From Halomonas sp. H10-9-1 (GTDB lineage Bacteria; Pseudomonadota; Gammaproteobacteria; Pseudomonadales; Halomonadaceae): a stretch of 64,000 bases of DNA. How positions within the stretch are numbered: the first letter of the stretch is position 1; each line of letters begins with the position of its first letter. Below, in pieces: positions 46,236-55,077 of the stretch. The notes under the pieces were generated by a model. The model saw only the letters and a program-made list of their open reading frames with translations, was not told the origin of the DNA and made no database searches. The stretch is taken from the NCBI RefSeq assembly GCF_040147005.1, contig NZ_JAMSHO010000001.1, forward strand, positions 434,001-498,000, read 5' to 3'. A program made the translations under genes and the position numbers.

Positions 46236-47276
46236 TTATATGGCTGCCGCGCTGACCGGCGCCTGAAGGGGCTCGGTCGCCGGGGTGTCGGCTCGGAGGC
46301 CTGCCAGCAGCTCATCCAGCGCGGTGATGCGCTTGAGGCGCTGGAAGCGCCGGGCCGCCTCGGCGTCTGCCTGGCGCATATGGTTGAGCCACTGCTTGAC
46401 CAGGGAGGTGACGACGCGTTCGGGCAGCGCTCGGCGCTGCAGGCTGGCGAATTCGGCAAGGATCGCCGCCCGTGCCGCCCAGGGCGTGGGCGGCAGTCGC
46501 TCGCCGCTGTGCTGCCAGTGGCGGATGCGCGCCGCCAGCCAGGGGTCGGCCAGCGCCCCGCGGCCGAGCATGACATCGCGGCAGCCGGAGAGGGTGCGGG
46601 CCTTCCAGTAGTCCTCGAGGGTCCAGATGTCGCCGTTGGCGATCACCGGGATGGTCAGGTCGCGTCGAATGCGGCCGATCCACTCCCAGTGGGCCGGTGG
46701 GCGGTAGCCCTCTTCCCGGGTGCGGCCATGCACCACCAGGTGGCGGGCACCCCCTGCCTGGGCAGCGCGCCCACAGGCCAGTGCCAGGCGTCGATCGGCG
46801 AAGCCCAGGCGGATCTTGGCGGTCACTGGAATGTGTTGCCCCACCGTCTCATGCACGGCAGCGACCACGGCATGCACGCGCCGCGGGTCGCGCAGCAGCG
46901 AGGCGCCGCCATCGTGGCGGTTGACCAGCTTGGCCGGGCAGCCGAAGTTGAGATCGACACCGGTGGCGCCTAGGCGCAGTGCCTGGGCGGCGTTGGCCGC
47001 CAGGGCCTCGGGATCGGAGCCGAGAAGCTGTAGCTGAACCGGTACGCCGGCCGGAGTCGTCATGCGAGCGCCCTGGAGCTCGGGGCAGTGCTTGTGGAAG
47101 ACGCGCGGTGGCAGTCGGGCATCTACCACGCGGACGAACTCGGTGACCGCCCAGTCGAAGCCCGGCTGCCGGGTCAGCAGGTCCCGGGTGTGGGCGTCGA
47201 TAACGCCCTCCATGGGGGCCAGGCCGACCCTGCCCGGTACATCTTGTAGTAAATTAACAACGCCGACTTCCACCAC
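46236..47276 (-). CDS. dusC: tRNA-dihydrouridine synthase, DusC type
   Basis: Flavin enzyme reducing uridine to dihydrouridine in tRNA (position 16 for DusC). The 346-residue protein has the TIM-barrel opening LAPMEGVIDAHTRDL, TEFVRV, the catalytic cysteine Cys113 in NFGCPAKLVNRHDGGA, the FMN-contacting VHGRTREEGY and IANGDIW, and GRGAL. DusC-like features are the EFVRVVD and KxVN segments. No ATG is available near the conserved start; GTG 47276 or GTG 47273 begin the frame, so the exact N-terminus is uncertain. Divergent from oadG. Confidence 0.92.
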   Translation of the reverse strand: MVEVGVVNLLQDVPGRVGLAPMEGVIDAHTRDLLTRQPGFDWAVTEFVRVVDARLPPRVFHKHCPELQGARMTTPAGVPVQLQLLGSDPEALAANAAQALRLGATGVDLNFGCPAKLVNRHDGGASLLRDPRRVHAVVAAVHETVGQHIPVTAKIRLGFADRRLALACGRAAQAGGARHLVVHGRTREEGYRPPAHWEWIGRIRRDLTIPVIANGDIWTLEDYWKARTLSGCRDVMLGRGALADPWLAARIRHWQHSGERLPPTPWAARAAILAEFASLQRRALPERVVTSLVKQWLNHMRQADAEAARRFQRLKRITALDELLAGLRADTPATEPLQAPVSAAAI

Positions 47277-47395
47277 AGCACCATTGCAATCTGATCAGAG
47301 TGTGGCAGGTTATAGCATCGAAAATTTTGCGCAAGCCGCCATGTCTCGCACCGTTGAGGCGCATGGAGGTACATGTTCAACAGGAGAGGCGCGCG

Positions 47396-47644
47396 ATGCA
47401 GGACATGCAGCTGCTGGAAGAGGGGATCTCCCTGATGGCCCTTGGCATGGGCTTTGTTTTTGTTTTTCTTACCTTGCTAGTCATCGTCACCACCCTGATG
47501 TCCAAGATCATCGGTCGCTTCTTCCCGGAGCCCGTGGCGCCTCCGGTGCCGGCACGCGGTCGTGGTGCCGCTCCCCAGGACGATGACGTCATGGTGGCCA
47601 TCAGTGCCGCGGTGCATCACTATCGCCGCCGACACCGCCGCTGA
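47396..47644 (+). CDS. oadG: Oxaloacetate decarboxylase gamma subunit
   Basis: Small membrane subunit that assembles the sodium-pumping oxaloacetate decarboxylase. The 82-residue product starts at ATG 47396 behind AGGAGAGG, with one transmembrane helix (about residues 10-32, [20 protein letters not shown]), a proline-rich linker, and a C-terminus with histidines ([10 protein letters not shown]) as in gamma subunits that bind zinc. It is the first gene of oadGAB. Confidence 0.92.
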   Translation: MQDMQLLEEGISLMALGMGFVFVFLTLLVIVTTLMSKIIGRFFPEPVAPPVPARGRGAAPQDDDVMVAISAAVHHYRRRHRR

Positions 47645-47694
47645 ACCCCGCCTGCCTCCCTTCTCCCTACATCCACTACCTCAAGGTCAAACCC

Positions 47695-49503
47695 ATGACT
47701 GACAACGCTCGCCCGCTGGGCATCACCGATGTGGTCCTGCGTGACGCCCACCAGTCGCTGTTCGCCACCCGCATGCGCCTCGACGACATGCTGCCCATCG
47801 CCGAGAAGCTCGACCGCGTCGGCTTCTGGTCGCTGGAGTCCTGGGGCGGGGCCACCTTCGACGCCTGTATCCGCTACCTCGGCGAGGATCCGTGGGAGCG
47901 GATACGGGCGTTGAAGGCCGCCATGCCCAACACCCCCCAGCAGATGCTGCTGCGCGGCCAGAACCTGCTCGGCTACCGTCACTACGCCGACGATGTGGTG
48001 GACCGCTTCGTGGAGCGGGCGAAGACCAACGGTGTCGATGTCTTCCGCGTCTTCGATGCCATGAACGACCCGCGTAACCTGGAGCGCGCCATCCAGGCGG
48101 TGCGCAAGGTCGAGGGGCATGCCCAGGGCACGCTCTCCTATACCGTGAGCCCGGTGCATACCCTGGATGGCTGGGTCGAGCTCGGCAAGACCATCGCTGC
48201 CATGGGTGCCGACTCGCTCTGCATCAAGGATATGGCCGGCCTGCTCAAGCCCTACGACGCCTATGAACTGGTCTCCAGGCTCAAGAAGGCCGTGGATATC
48301 CCCATCCACATGCAGTGCCACGCCACTACCGGCCTGTCCACCGCCACCGCCCTCAAGGCCGCCGAGGCGGGCATCGACAACGTCGACACCGCCATCTCCT
48401 CGATGTCCATGACCTATGGCCACAGCCCCACCGAGTCGGTGGTGGCCATCCTCCAGGGCACCGAGCGCGATACCGGCCTCGACCTCGAGCTGCTCGAGGA
48501 GATCGCCGCCTACTTCCGCGAGGTGCGCAAGAAGTATGCCGCCTTCGAGGGCTCGCTGAAGGGCATCGACTCGCGCATCCTGATTGCCCAGGTGCCGGGC
48601 GGCATGCTCACCAACATGGAGGGCCAGCTCAAGGAGCAGGGCGCCGGCGACAAGCTCGACGACGTGCTTAAAGAAATTCCCAATGTACGGGAAGATCTGG
48701 GCTTTATCCCGCTGGTCACCCCGACCTCGCAGATCGTCGGCACCCAGGCGGTGATGAACGTGATGATGGGTAGCCGCTACACGTCGATCTCCAAGGAGGT
48801 CCAGGCGCTGCTCAAGGGCGAGTACGGTGCCGCCCCGGCACCGTTCAACAAGGAGTTGCAGGCGCGCGTGCTGGAGGGGGGCGAGCCGATCACCTGCCGT
48901 CCGGCCGACAACCTCAGCCCCGAGATGGAGCGGCTGACCGCCGAGCTCAAGAAGAAGGCCAAGGCCGACGGCATCCGCCTGGCCGAGGGGGAGCGCGAGA
49001 TCGACGACGTGCTCACCTATGCGCTCTTCCCGCAGATCGGCCTGAAGTTCCTCAACAACCGCGACAACCCCGACGCCTTCGAGCCGGCGCCCCAGGCGCC
49101 CGAGGCCGGCGCCAGCCTGCCCGCGAAAGCAGAGGCCAGGGCACCGGCGACTCAGGGCACGGCGCCGGCTGGCCCCGAGACCTATACCGTCAAGGTCAAC
49201 GGCAAGGCCTACGTGGTGGAGGTCGCCGAGGGCGGTGAAATCGGCCAGGTTGCCGAGAGCGGTGAGGCCGACAGCGCCCCCGCCGCCCCCAGCGGCGAGG
49301 CGATCAGCGCACCGCTGGCCGGCAACATCTTCAAGGTCAACGTGCGCGAGGGGGACCGCGTCGCCGAGGGGGACGTGGTGATCATCCTCGAGGCGATGAA
49401 GATGGAGACCGAGGTGCGTGCCGCAAGCGCCGGTACCGTCACTTCTGTCAACGTCAGCGAGGGCGACAGCGTCGCCGTCGGTGACGTGCTGATCGAGCTC
49501 TAA
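47695..49503 (+). CDS. oadA: Oxaloacetate decarboxylase alpha subunit (biotin carboxyltransferase)
   Basis: The alpha subunit moves CO2 from oxaloacetate to its biotin; OadB then decarboxylates it and pumps Na+. The 602-residue protein has the carboxyltransferase TIM barrel ([48 protein letters not shown]-type segment QCHATTGLS), a PYC/OADA conserved domain, an Ala/Pro linker, and a C-terminal biotinyl domain with the biotinylated Lys569 in EAMKMET. It lies 50 bp after oadG and 10 bp before oadB. Confidence 0.97.
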   Translation: MTDNARPLGITDVVLRDAHQSLFATRMRLDDMLPIAEKLDRVGFWSLESWGGATFDACIRYLGEDPWERIRALKAAMPNTPQQMLLRGQNLLGYRHYADDVVDRFVERAKTNGVDVFRVFDAMNDPRNLERAIQAVRKVEGHAQGTLSYTVSPVHTLDGWVELGKTIAAMGADSLCIKDMAGLLKPYDAYELVSRLKKAVDIPIHMQCHATTGLSTATALKAAEAGIDNVDTAISSMSMTYGHSPTESVVAILQGTERDTGLDLELLEEIAAYFREVRKKYAAFEGSLKGIDSRILIAQVPGGMLTNMEGQLKEQGAGDKLDDVLKEIPNVREDLGFIPLVTPTSQIVGTQAVMNVMMGSRYTSISKEVQALLKGEYGAAPAPFNKELQARVLEGGEPITCRPADNLSPEMERLTAELKKKAKADGIRLAEGEREIDDVLTYALFPQIGLKFLNNRDNPDAFEPAPQAPEAGASLPAKAEARAPATQGTAPAGPETYTVKVNGKAYVVEVAEGGEIGQVAESGEADSAPAAPSGEAISAPLAGNIFKVNVREGDRVAEGDVVIILEAMKMETEVRAASAGTVTSVNVSEGDSVAVGDVLIEL

Positions 49504-49513
49504 GGGCCCCGTC

Positions 49514-50836
49514 ATGGAGAAACTACTGACACTCTGGTACGGCTCGGGGATCTATAACCTGACGCCGGGCCAGGCCGTGATGATCCTGGTCGGCATGTTG
49601 CTGCTCTATCTGGCCATCGCCAAGAAGTTCGAGCCGCTGCTGCTGGTGCCCATCGGCTTCGGCGGTATCCTGGCCAATATCCCCGAGGCGGGCCTGGCGC
49701 TGTCGGCGCTGGACCAGGCCATCGAGGTGGCCAAGCCGGCGGTGCTGCAGCAACTCGGCGCGGCCCTGGGCGTGACCCTCGACCCCCTGATGAATGCCGA
49801 GGCGTGGCGCGAGGCGCTCAAGGGCGTGGCCCACGACGGAGCCGCGCCGGATGAGCTGCGCGCCGCGCGCGATATCGCGGTGGGCGTCGGCTATGGCGAC
49901 GGCATGCTCTACAGTTTCTACAGGGTCGCTATCGCCTCCGGTATCGCCCCGCTGATCATCTTCATGGGGGTGGGGGCGATGACCGACTTCGGGCCGCTGC
50001 TGGCCAATCCGCGCACGCTGTTCCTGGGGGCGGCCGCGCAGTTCGGCATCTTCGCGACGCTGTTCGGTGCGGTGGGTCTCTCCGCGCTGGGGGTGATGGA
50101 CTTCTCGCTCAACCAGGCCGCCGCCATCGGCATCATCGGCGGTGCCGACGGTCCCACTTCGATCTACGTGTCGAGCGTGCTGGCACCCGAGCTGCTGGGG
50201 GCGATCGCCGTGGCCGCCTACGCCTACATGGCGTTGGTGCCGCTGATCCAGCCGCCGATCATGAGGCTCCTGACCAGCCAGAAGGAGCGCGAGATCACCA
50301 TGACCCAGCTGCGGCCGGTGTCGAAGCGCGAGAAGATCGTCTTCCCCATCGCCATCCTGCTGCTGGTGGCCTTCTTCCTGCCAGATGCCGCGCCGCTGCT
50401 GGGGATGTTCTGCTTCGGCAACCTGATGCGCGAGTGCGGGGTGGTCGAGCGGCTGAGCGATACGGCACAGAATGCGCTGATCAATATCGTCACCATCATC
50501 CTGGGGCTCTCGGTGGGATCCAAGCTGATGGCCGATAGCTTCCTGGCCGTGGAGACCCTGGGGATCCTGGCGCTGGGCATCGTGGCCTTCGGCATCGGCA
50601 CCGCGGCCGGGGTGCTGATGGCCAAGTTGATCAACGTGGTGAGCCAGATTCCGATCAATCCGCTGATCGGCTCGGCGGGGGTCTCGGCGGTGCCGATGGC
50701 GGCCAGGGTCTCCAACAAGGTGGGGCTGGAGGCCAATCCGCACAACTTCCTGCTGATGCACGCCATGGGCCCCAACGTGGCCGGGGTGATCGGCTCGGCG
50801 GTGGCCGCCGGGGTGATGATCAAGTACCTCGGCTGA
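49514..50836 (+). CDS. oadB: Oxaloacetate decarboxylase beta subunit (Na+ pump)
   Basis: OadB is the polytopic inner-membrane subunit that decarboxylates carboxybiotin and exports sodium ions. The 440-residue protein has about nine hydrophobic segments; conserved blocks include [26 protein letters not shown], the ion-site [11 protein letters not shown] (acidic residue in the membrane), [10 protein letters not shown] and [14 protein letters not shown] hydrophilic insert at about residues 80-130 ([15 protein letters not shown] region) is moderately variable. A Na+ pump fits a salt-adapted organism. Confidence 0.96.
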   Translation: MEKLLTLWYGSGIYNLTPGQAVMILVGMLLLYLAIAKKFEPLLLVPIGFGGILANIPEAGLALSALDQAIEVAKPAVLQQLGAALGVTLDPLMNAEAWREALKGVAHDGAAPDELRAARDIAVGVGYGDGMLYSFYRVAIASGIAPLIIFMGVGAMTDFGPLLANPRTLFLGAAAQFGIFATLFGAVGLSALGVMDFSLNQAAAIGIIGGADGPTSIYVSSVLAPELLGAIAVAAYAYMALVPLIQPPIMRLLTSQKEREITMTQLRPVSKREKIVFPIAILLLVAFFLPDAAPLLGMFCFGNLMRECGVVERLSDTAQNALINIVTIILGLSVGSKLMADSFLAVETLGILALGIVAFGIGTAAGVLMAKLINVVSQIPINPLIGSAGVSAVPMAARVSNKVGLEANPHNFLLMHAMGPNVAGVIGSAVAAGVMIKYLG

Positions 50837-50867
50837 ACCGTGGCGAGCCTGCCGCCCGCCATCCACA

Positions 50868-50893
50868 CAAGAGGCGCCCATGGGCGCCTCTTG
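50868..50893. terminator. Bidirectional terminator between oadB and the yigZ gene
   Basis: A perfect 26-bp palindrome, CAAGAGGCGCCCA then its complement, in the gap between convergent genes; TTGCGTTTCC follows on the plus strand. Confidence 0.75.
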
Positions 50894-50909
50894 CGTTTCC
50901 GGGGGCTCG

Positions 50910-51530
50910 CTACTCTTCCTCGATGACCTCGAGGTTGCCGCGCAGCCGCGATGCCAGGGCGGTCAGGTCGACCTCGGTGTCGCTTGGCCAGCCGACGGTG
51001 AGCCTGACGCCGTCGGCGTCGTAGTTGGCCGCGTCCACCGGGACATGGCGCTCGGTGAGCCAGGCGCGCGCCTCCGCCTCGCCGGCGAAGTCGAGGCGCA
51101 GGTGCAGCATGATGCGCTCGATGACCTCGCGCCGCGGAAGGCCCTCCAGCGCCCGGGAGACCGCCTGGGCGTAGGCGCGGGCGAGGCCGCCGGTGCCGAG
51201 CTTGGTGCCGCCGAAGTAGCGGGTCACCACGCAGCCCACCTGGCCGAGCCCGGAGCCTTCCAGCACCTGGAACATGGGGCGACCGGCAGTGCCGCCGGGC
51301 TCGCCGTCGTCGGAGAAGCCAATGGCCGCCTGCTCGCCGGGCGGCCCGGCGATGAAGGCGCTGCAGTGGTGGCTGGCGCCGGGGTGGCGCTCGCGGGCGG
51401 CCGACAGCAGTGCCTCGAAGGCGGCCACGTCGGGGGCATGGCAGAGCCAGGCAATGAAGCGGCTGCGTTCGACGTCGGTCTCGGTTTCTCGCCACTCTCC
51501 CGGCGGCAGGTCGGGTACCGGGTAGCGCAT
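50910..51530 (-). CDS. yigZ: YigZ/IMPACT family protein
   Basis: A 206-residue member of the YigZ/IMPACT (UPF0029) family. Family blocks seen: ERSRFIAWL, HHCSAFI, DDGEPGGTAGRPM (the signature) and VVTRYFGGTKLGTGGLARAYAQA. The C-terminal ferredoxin-like domain is present. The eukaryotic relative IMPACT inhibits Gcn2; the bacterial function is not established. ATG 51530 overlaps the stop of the upstream S24-peptidase gene by 1 bp, so it is likely co-transcribed from an SOS-controlled promoter here. Confidence 0.9.
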   Translation of the reverse strand: MRYPVPDLPPGEWRETETDVERSRFIAWLCHAPDVAAFEALLSAARERHPGASHHCSAFIAGPPGEQAAIGFSDDGEPGGTAGRPMFQVLEGSGLGQVGCVVTRYFGGTKLGTGGLARAYAQAVSRALEGLPRREVIERIMLHLRLDFAGEAEARAWLTERHVPVDAANYDADGVRLTVGWPSDTEVDLTALASRLRGNLEVIEEE

Positions 51531-52012
51531 CAGGCGGCCAGCTCGCCCTGGCGCACCACGCCCATCACCATGCCCAATACCTGGATGTCGCTGTTCTTGA
51601 GGAAGATGGGCGCCATCTGCTGGTTGGCGGGTTGCAGGCGTACGCCGGACTTCTCGATGTAGAGCTTCTTCAGGGTGACCTCCCGGTTGTTGATCATCAC
51701 CACTGCGGTCTCGCCGTTCTCGGCGCTCTCGCACTGTTCGATGATGATCACATCTCCATCGAAGATGTTGCAATCGATCATGGAGTCGCCCCGCACGCGC
51801 AAGGCATAGGTGTTGCGACGCACCATGCGCCGGGGGACGCGGATATGGCTGACGCTGGGGCAGGCTTCGATGGGCATCCCTGCCGAGACGCTGCCCAGCA
51901 GCGGAACCCCGACCATGTCCTGCGCATCGCCGGGCATGGGGCAGGGCGCCCAGGCCTCGGCGAGACGCAGGTTGGGGCGACGGATCAGAAACCGCGTGGT
52001 GGCCTCAAGCAT
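51530..52012 (-). CDS. Stand-alone LexA/UmuD-like S24 peptidase, no DNA-binding domain
   Basis: A 160-residue protein aligned to the C-terminal half of LexA and to UmuD. It has the self-cleavage dipeptide Ala44-Gly45 in GSVSAGMP, nucleophile Ser77 in RGDSMID and the general-base Lys115 in EVTLKKL, with LexA-like spacing (Ser to Lys 38 against 37). The first 43 residues hold no helix-turn-helix, so it is not a classic LexA repressor; no umuC neighbour is seen. ATG 52012 follows AGGAAA. A LexA box and a good promoter lie directly upstream. It could be a UmuD-like accessory or an anti-LexA-type partner; function unknown. Confidence 0.88.
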   Translation of the reverse strand: MLEATTRFLIRRPNLRLAEAWAPCPMPGDAQDMVGVPLLGSVSAGMPIEACPSVSHIRVPRRMVRRNTYALRVRGDSMIDCNIFDGDVIIIEQCESAENGETAVVMINNREVTLKKLYIEKSGVRLQPANQQMAPIFLKNSDIQVLGMVMGVVRQGELAA

Positions 52013-52022
52013 GAGATATTTC

Positions 52023-52038
52023 CTGTTGAAACATACAG
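52023..52038 (-). promoter_or_regulatory. LexA (SOS) box of the S24 peptidase gene
   Basis: Minus-strand CTGTATGTTTCAACAG fits CTGT-N8-ACAG perfectly. It overlaps the predicted transcription start and ends 11 bp before the ATG, so bound LexA would block initiation. Confidence 0.9.
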
Positions 52039-52047
52039 TGCCATGGA

Positions 52048-52075
52048 AGCATAGCAGGGGCGCCGGATCTGGCAA
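52048..52075 (-). promoter_or_regulatory. Promoter of the S24 peptidase-yigZ pair
   Basis: Minus strand TTGCCA (52075-52070), 16 bp, TATGCT (52053-52048). The LexA box lies just downstream of the -10 hexamer. Confidence 0.7.
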
Positions 52076-52186
52076 GGCGACCAATCGACGGTGTGCTTGA
52101 TACACGTCAACCGCGACCCTCTGACGCGCTGCGCTTCTCTGGCGGGAGAAGGCCTTTCCGTGTAGAGTCTCGAGCCAAATTACCCC

Positions 52187-52846
52187 ATGTCGGAGTGTGT
52201 CTTGACCCTGCGCCTGCAAGCCCGAAAGCTGGCCTGTGAACGGGATGATCGGTGGCTATTCGAGGAACTCGACCTGGATATCCGCGGCGGTGAGATCGTG
52301 CGCGTCGAAGGCCCCAATGGCAGCGGCAAGACCACCCTGCTCAAGATCCTCTCCGGACAGCTCGCCGACTACCACGGCGAGCTGTTCTGGAACGAGCAGC
52401 CGATGCGCCGGGCGCGCCAGGCCTTCCTCGAGAACCTGCTCTATCTGGGCCACTCACCCGGGGTCAAGGCGGCGCTGACGCCATTGGAGAACCTGGCCTG
52501 GTATCAGGCGCTGGCCGGCGAGCCACCCGCGGAGTCCGCGCGCCTGGCGGCACTCGCATCGGTAGGGCTGGCGGGCTTCGAGGACGTGCCGGCCGGGCAG
52601 CTTTCGGCCGGGCAGCAGCGCCGGGTGGCGCTGGCTCGCCTGGAGTTGACGCCGCGGCCGCTGTGGGTGCTCGATGAACCCTTTACCGCCATCGACCGTG
52701 ACGGGGTCGCCGCGCTGGAGGATCGTCTGGTGGCCCACGCCCGTGCGGGGGGCTGTGTGCTGGTGACGACTCACCACGAACTCAAGGCGTCGGATGAGCT
52801 GCGGCATATCCGTCTCGGCCGGGGAGGGCAAGATGCCGAGCGTTGA
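52187..52846 (+). CDS. ccmA: Cytochrome c biogenesis ATP-binding protein CcmA
   Basis: CcmA is the ATPase of the CcmABCD release system that frees haem-loaded CcmE. The 219-residue ABC protein has Walker A GPNGSGKT (42-49), a Q-loop region, signature LSAGQQRR, Walker B LWVLDEPF and the H-loop TTHHE. ATG 52187 is used; TTG 52202 is an alternative. It begins ccmABCDEFGHI and overlaps ccmB by 14 bp. Confidence 0.96.
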   Translation: MSECVLTLRLQARKLACERDDRWLFEELDLDIRGGEIVRVEGPNGSGKTTLLKILSGQLADYHGELFWNEQPMRRARQAFLENLLYLGHSPGVKAALTPLENLAWYQALAGEPPAESARLAALASVGLAGFEDVPAGQLSAGQQRRVALARLELTPRPLWVLDEPFTAIDRDGVAALEDRLVAHARAGGCVLVTTHHELKASDELRHIRLGRGGQDAER

Positions 52847-53582
52847 CACGCGCATGGGCGGTAGTGATGGCGAAGGCCGGCAGGCCGCTGCCGGGGAACC
52901 TCGCGGCGGGCTGGCGGTCGCAATCTGGGCGACGCTGAAGCGCGACCTGACGCTGCTGATGCGTCGGCGTAGCGAGGTGCTCAATCCCCTGGTGTTCTTT
53001 GCCCTGGTGATCACCCTGTTCCCGATTGGCATCTCGCCGGACCCGGAATTGCTGGCCACCATCGCCCCCGGGCTGCTGTGGGTGGCGGCGCTGCTGGCGG
53101 CGCTGCTCTCCCTGGACAGCCTGTTTCGGGGTGACTACGAGGATGGCTCCCTGGAGCAGCTGTTGCTGACCCCCCAGCCCCTGCCGATGCTGGGGCTGGC
53201 CAAGGTGGCGGTGCACTGGCTGCTGACCGGCCTGCCGCTGGCGCTGATGGCCCCGGTGCTGGGCATCATGCTGGCGCTGCCGGCGGGCAGCTACCTGATC
53301 CTGGCATTCTCCCTGGCGCTGGGTACCGCCAGCCTCAGCCTGATCGGTGCCATCGGTGCGGCGCTCACCGTGGGGCTGTCACGCGGCGGGGTCCTGCTGT
53401 CGCTGCTGGTACTGCCGCTTTATATCCCGGTGCTGATCTTCGGTGCCGGCGCGGTGCAGGCCGCGATCATGGGCGATGGCGCCACGGCGCACCTGGCGAT
53501 CCTGGGGGCGCTGCTGGCCGTGTCACTGATGCTGGCCCCCTGGGCGATCGCGGCAGCGTTGCGCATCAGCATCAACGGTTGA
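52833..53582 (+). CDS. ccmB: Haem exporter permease-type protein CcmB
   Basis: CcmB is the six-helix membrane partner of CcmA. ATG 52833 lies behind GGGAGGGC and gives 249 residues with a hydrophilic N-terminus (~30 residues) longer than in E. coli (220 total). Family blocks: LKRDLTLLMRRRSEVLNPLVFF, PDPELLATIAPGLLWVAALL, DYEDGSLEQLLLTP and LSRGGVLLSLLVLPLYIPVLIFG (split across helix five). Overlaps ccmA and nearly abuts ccmC. Confidence 0.95.
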   Translation: MPSVDTRMGGSDGEGRQAAAGEPRGGLAVAIWATLKRDLTLLMRRRSEVLNPLVFFALVITLFPIGISPDPELLATIAPGLLWVAALLAALLSLDSLFRGDYEDGSLEQLLLTPQPLPMLGLAKVAVHWLLTGLPLALMAPVLGIMLALPAGSYLILAFSLALGTASLSLIGAIGAALTVGLSRGGVLLSLLVLPLYIPVLIFGAGAVQAAIMGDGATAHLAILGALLAVSLMLAPWAIAAALRISING

Positions 53583-53602
53583 ACGTTCAAGCGAGAGATC
53601 CA

Positions 53603-54352
53603 ATGGGCAAGATCTGGTCCTTCATTCACAAGCTTGGCTCGCCCAAGTGGTTCTACGATATCAGCGCACGCTTGATGCCATGGTTCTGGGGCGCGGCGGC
53701 GGTCCTGATCCTGGTGGGCAGTGTCTGGGGACTGGCCTTCGCCCCGGCGGACTATCAGCAGGGCAACAGCTTTCGCATTATCTACGTGCACGTGCCGGCG
53801 GCCTTCCTGGCCCAGTCGATCTTCGTCAGCATGGCGGTGGCGGGCCTGATCTTCATGGTCTGGAAGATCAAGATCGCCGATATGGCCGCGGCGATGATGG
53901 CGCCACTGGGGGCCACCATGACCTTCATTTCACTGTTCTCGGGGGCGGTGTGGGGCGTACCCACCTGGGGGACCTGGTGGATGTGGGATGCGCGCCTGAC
54001 CTCGATGCTGATCCTGTTGTTCCTCTATCTGGGCGTGATCGCGCTGCGCGGCGCCTTTTCCAGCCGCGACAGCGGCTCGCGGGCCGCCTCGGTGCTGGCG
54101 ATGGTTGGGGTGATCAACATCCCCATCATCAAGTACTCGGTGGACTGGTGGTACACCCTGCACCAGCCGGCCACCTTCAGCGTCACCTCGCGACCGGCCA
54201 TGCCCATGGAGATGTGGGCGCCGCTGCTGATCATGGTGCTGGGCTTCTACTGTTTCTTCATCGCCGTCACCCTGCTGCGCACGCGGAGCGAGATCCTGCG
54301 CCGCGAGTCGAACAAGCGCTGGGTGCGCGAACTTGCCGGGGAGCTGAACTGA
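53603..54352 (+). CDS. ccmC: Haem handling protein CcmC
   Basis: CcmC loads haem onto CcmE through its periplasmic tryptophan-rich WWD domain. From ATG 53603 (MGKIWSFIHK) it has 249 residues and six transmembrane helices; His63 in YVHVPAAF and the WGTWWMWD motif (122-129) match the known haem-binding site, with a second His after the WWD region (TLHQPATFS). TTG 53579 is an upstream alternative start. Overlaps ccmD by 1 bp (TGATG). Confidence 0.97.
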   Translation: MGKIWSFIHKLGSPKWFYDISARLMPWFWGAAAVLILVGSVWGLAFAPADYQQGNSFRIIYVHVPAAFLAQSIFVSMAVAGLIFMVWKIKIADMAAAMMAPLGATMTFISLFSGAVWGVPTWGTWWMWDARLTSMLILLFLYLGVIALRGAFSSRDSGSRAASVLAMVGVINIPIIKYSVDWWYTLHQPATFSVTSRPAMPMEMWAPLLIMVLGFYCFFIAVTLLRTRSEILRRESNKRWVRELAGELN

Positions 54353-54570
54353 TGGCCTTCGACTCCTTCCAGGACTTCCTCGCCATGGGGGGGCATGCCC
54401 CCTATGTATGGGCCTGCTGGGGCGTGACCGGTGCGCTGCTGATAAGCATCGTGGTGCACGCCCGGGCGGAACGCCGCCAGCTGCTGCGCCAGCTTCGGCG
54501 CCGCCAACGCCGCCAGCCCACGACGCACCAGACTTCTCATCACACGGGTGGACAACGCCATGAGGCCTAA
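54352..54570 (+). CDS. ccmD: Haem exporter accessory protein CcmD
   Basis: CcmD is a small single-helix protein needed to release holo-CcmE from CcmABC. The 72-residue product has the family opening FLAMGGHAPYVWACWG, one transmembrane helix (about 18-37) and a basic cytoplasmic tail (RRQLLRQLRRRQRRQ). Its ATG overlaps the ccmC stop and its end overlaps ccmE by 11 bp. Confidence 0.93.
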   Translation: MAFDSFQDFLAMGGHAPYVWACWGVTGALLISIVVHARAERRQLLRQLRRRQRRQPTTHQTSHHTGGQRHEA

Positions 54571-55063
54571 ACGCAAGCAGAAGCTCTATCTGTCCCTGGG
54601 GCTGATCGCGCTGGCGGCAATCGCCGTGGGGCTGACCCTCTACGCCCTGCGCAGCAACATCAACCTGTTCTTCAGCCCGGTGCAGATCGCCGCCGGCGAT
54701 GCTCCCTTCGAACGCCAGATCCGTGCCGGGGGCATGGTCAAGGAGGGCACCGTGGCCCGCGATCCGGAGAGCCTCGATGTGGCATTCGTGGTCACCGACT
54801 ATGTCGATGATCTCGAGGTGCGCTACAGCGGCATTCTCCCCGACCTGTTCCGCGAGGGGCAGGGCGTGGTGGTGGTCGGCGAGCTGCAGTCCGAAGGCTG
54901 GCTGCGTGCCGACCAGGTGCTGGCTCGCCACGACGAGAACTACATGCCTCCCGAGGTGGCCCAGGCCCTGGAGGATGCCGGCTACTCGCCGGAGGACTAC
55001 CAGGCCAAGGCCGCCGAAGTGGCTGAGCGGATGGAAGCCCAGCAGCAAGGCGCCAGCCAGTAA
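54560..55063 (+). CDS. ccmE: Cytochrome c-type biogenesis haem chaperone CcmE
   Basis: CcmE is a membrane-anchored periplasmic haem chaperone. ATG 54560 gives 167 residues; GTG 54548 is an alternative. It has an N-terminal anchor helix (about 9-30), an OB-fold domain with FFSPVQI and RAGGMVKEGT, and the covalent haem-binding His124 with Tyr128 in RHDENYMPPE. The flexible C-terminal tail is acidic and glutamine-rich. Confidence 0.97.
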   Translation: MRPKRKQKLYLSLGLIALAAIAVGLTLYALRSNINLFFSPVQIAAGDAPFERQIRAGGMVKEGTVARDPESLDVAFVVTDYVDDLEVRYSGILPDLFREGQGVVVVGELQSEGWLRADQVLARHDENYMPPEVAQALEDAGYSPEDYQAKAAEVAERMEAQQQGASQ

Positions 55064-55077
55064 CGAGCGGAGAACCC

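Noticed and set aside
47284..47316. TTGCAA and TATAGC as an oadGAB promoter
   Set aside because: The spacing is 21 bp, too long for a sigma-70 promoter.
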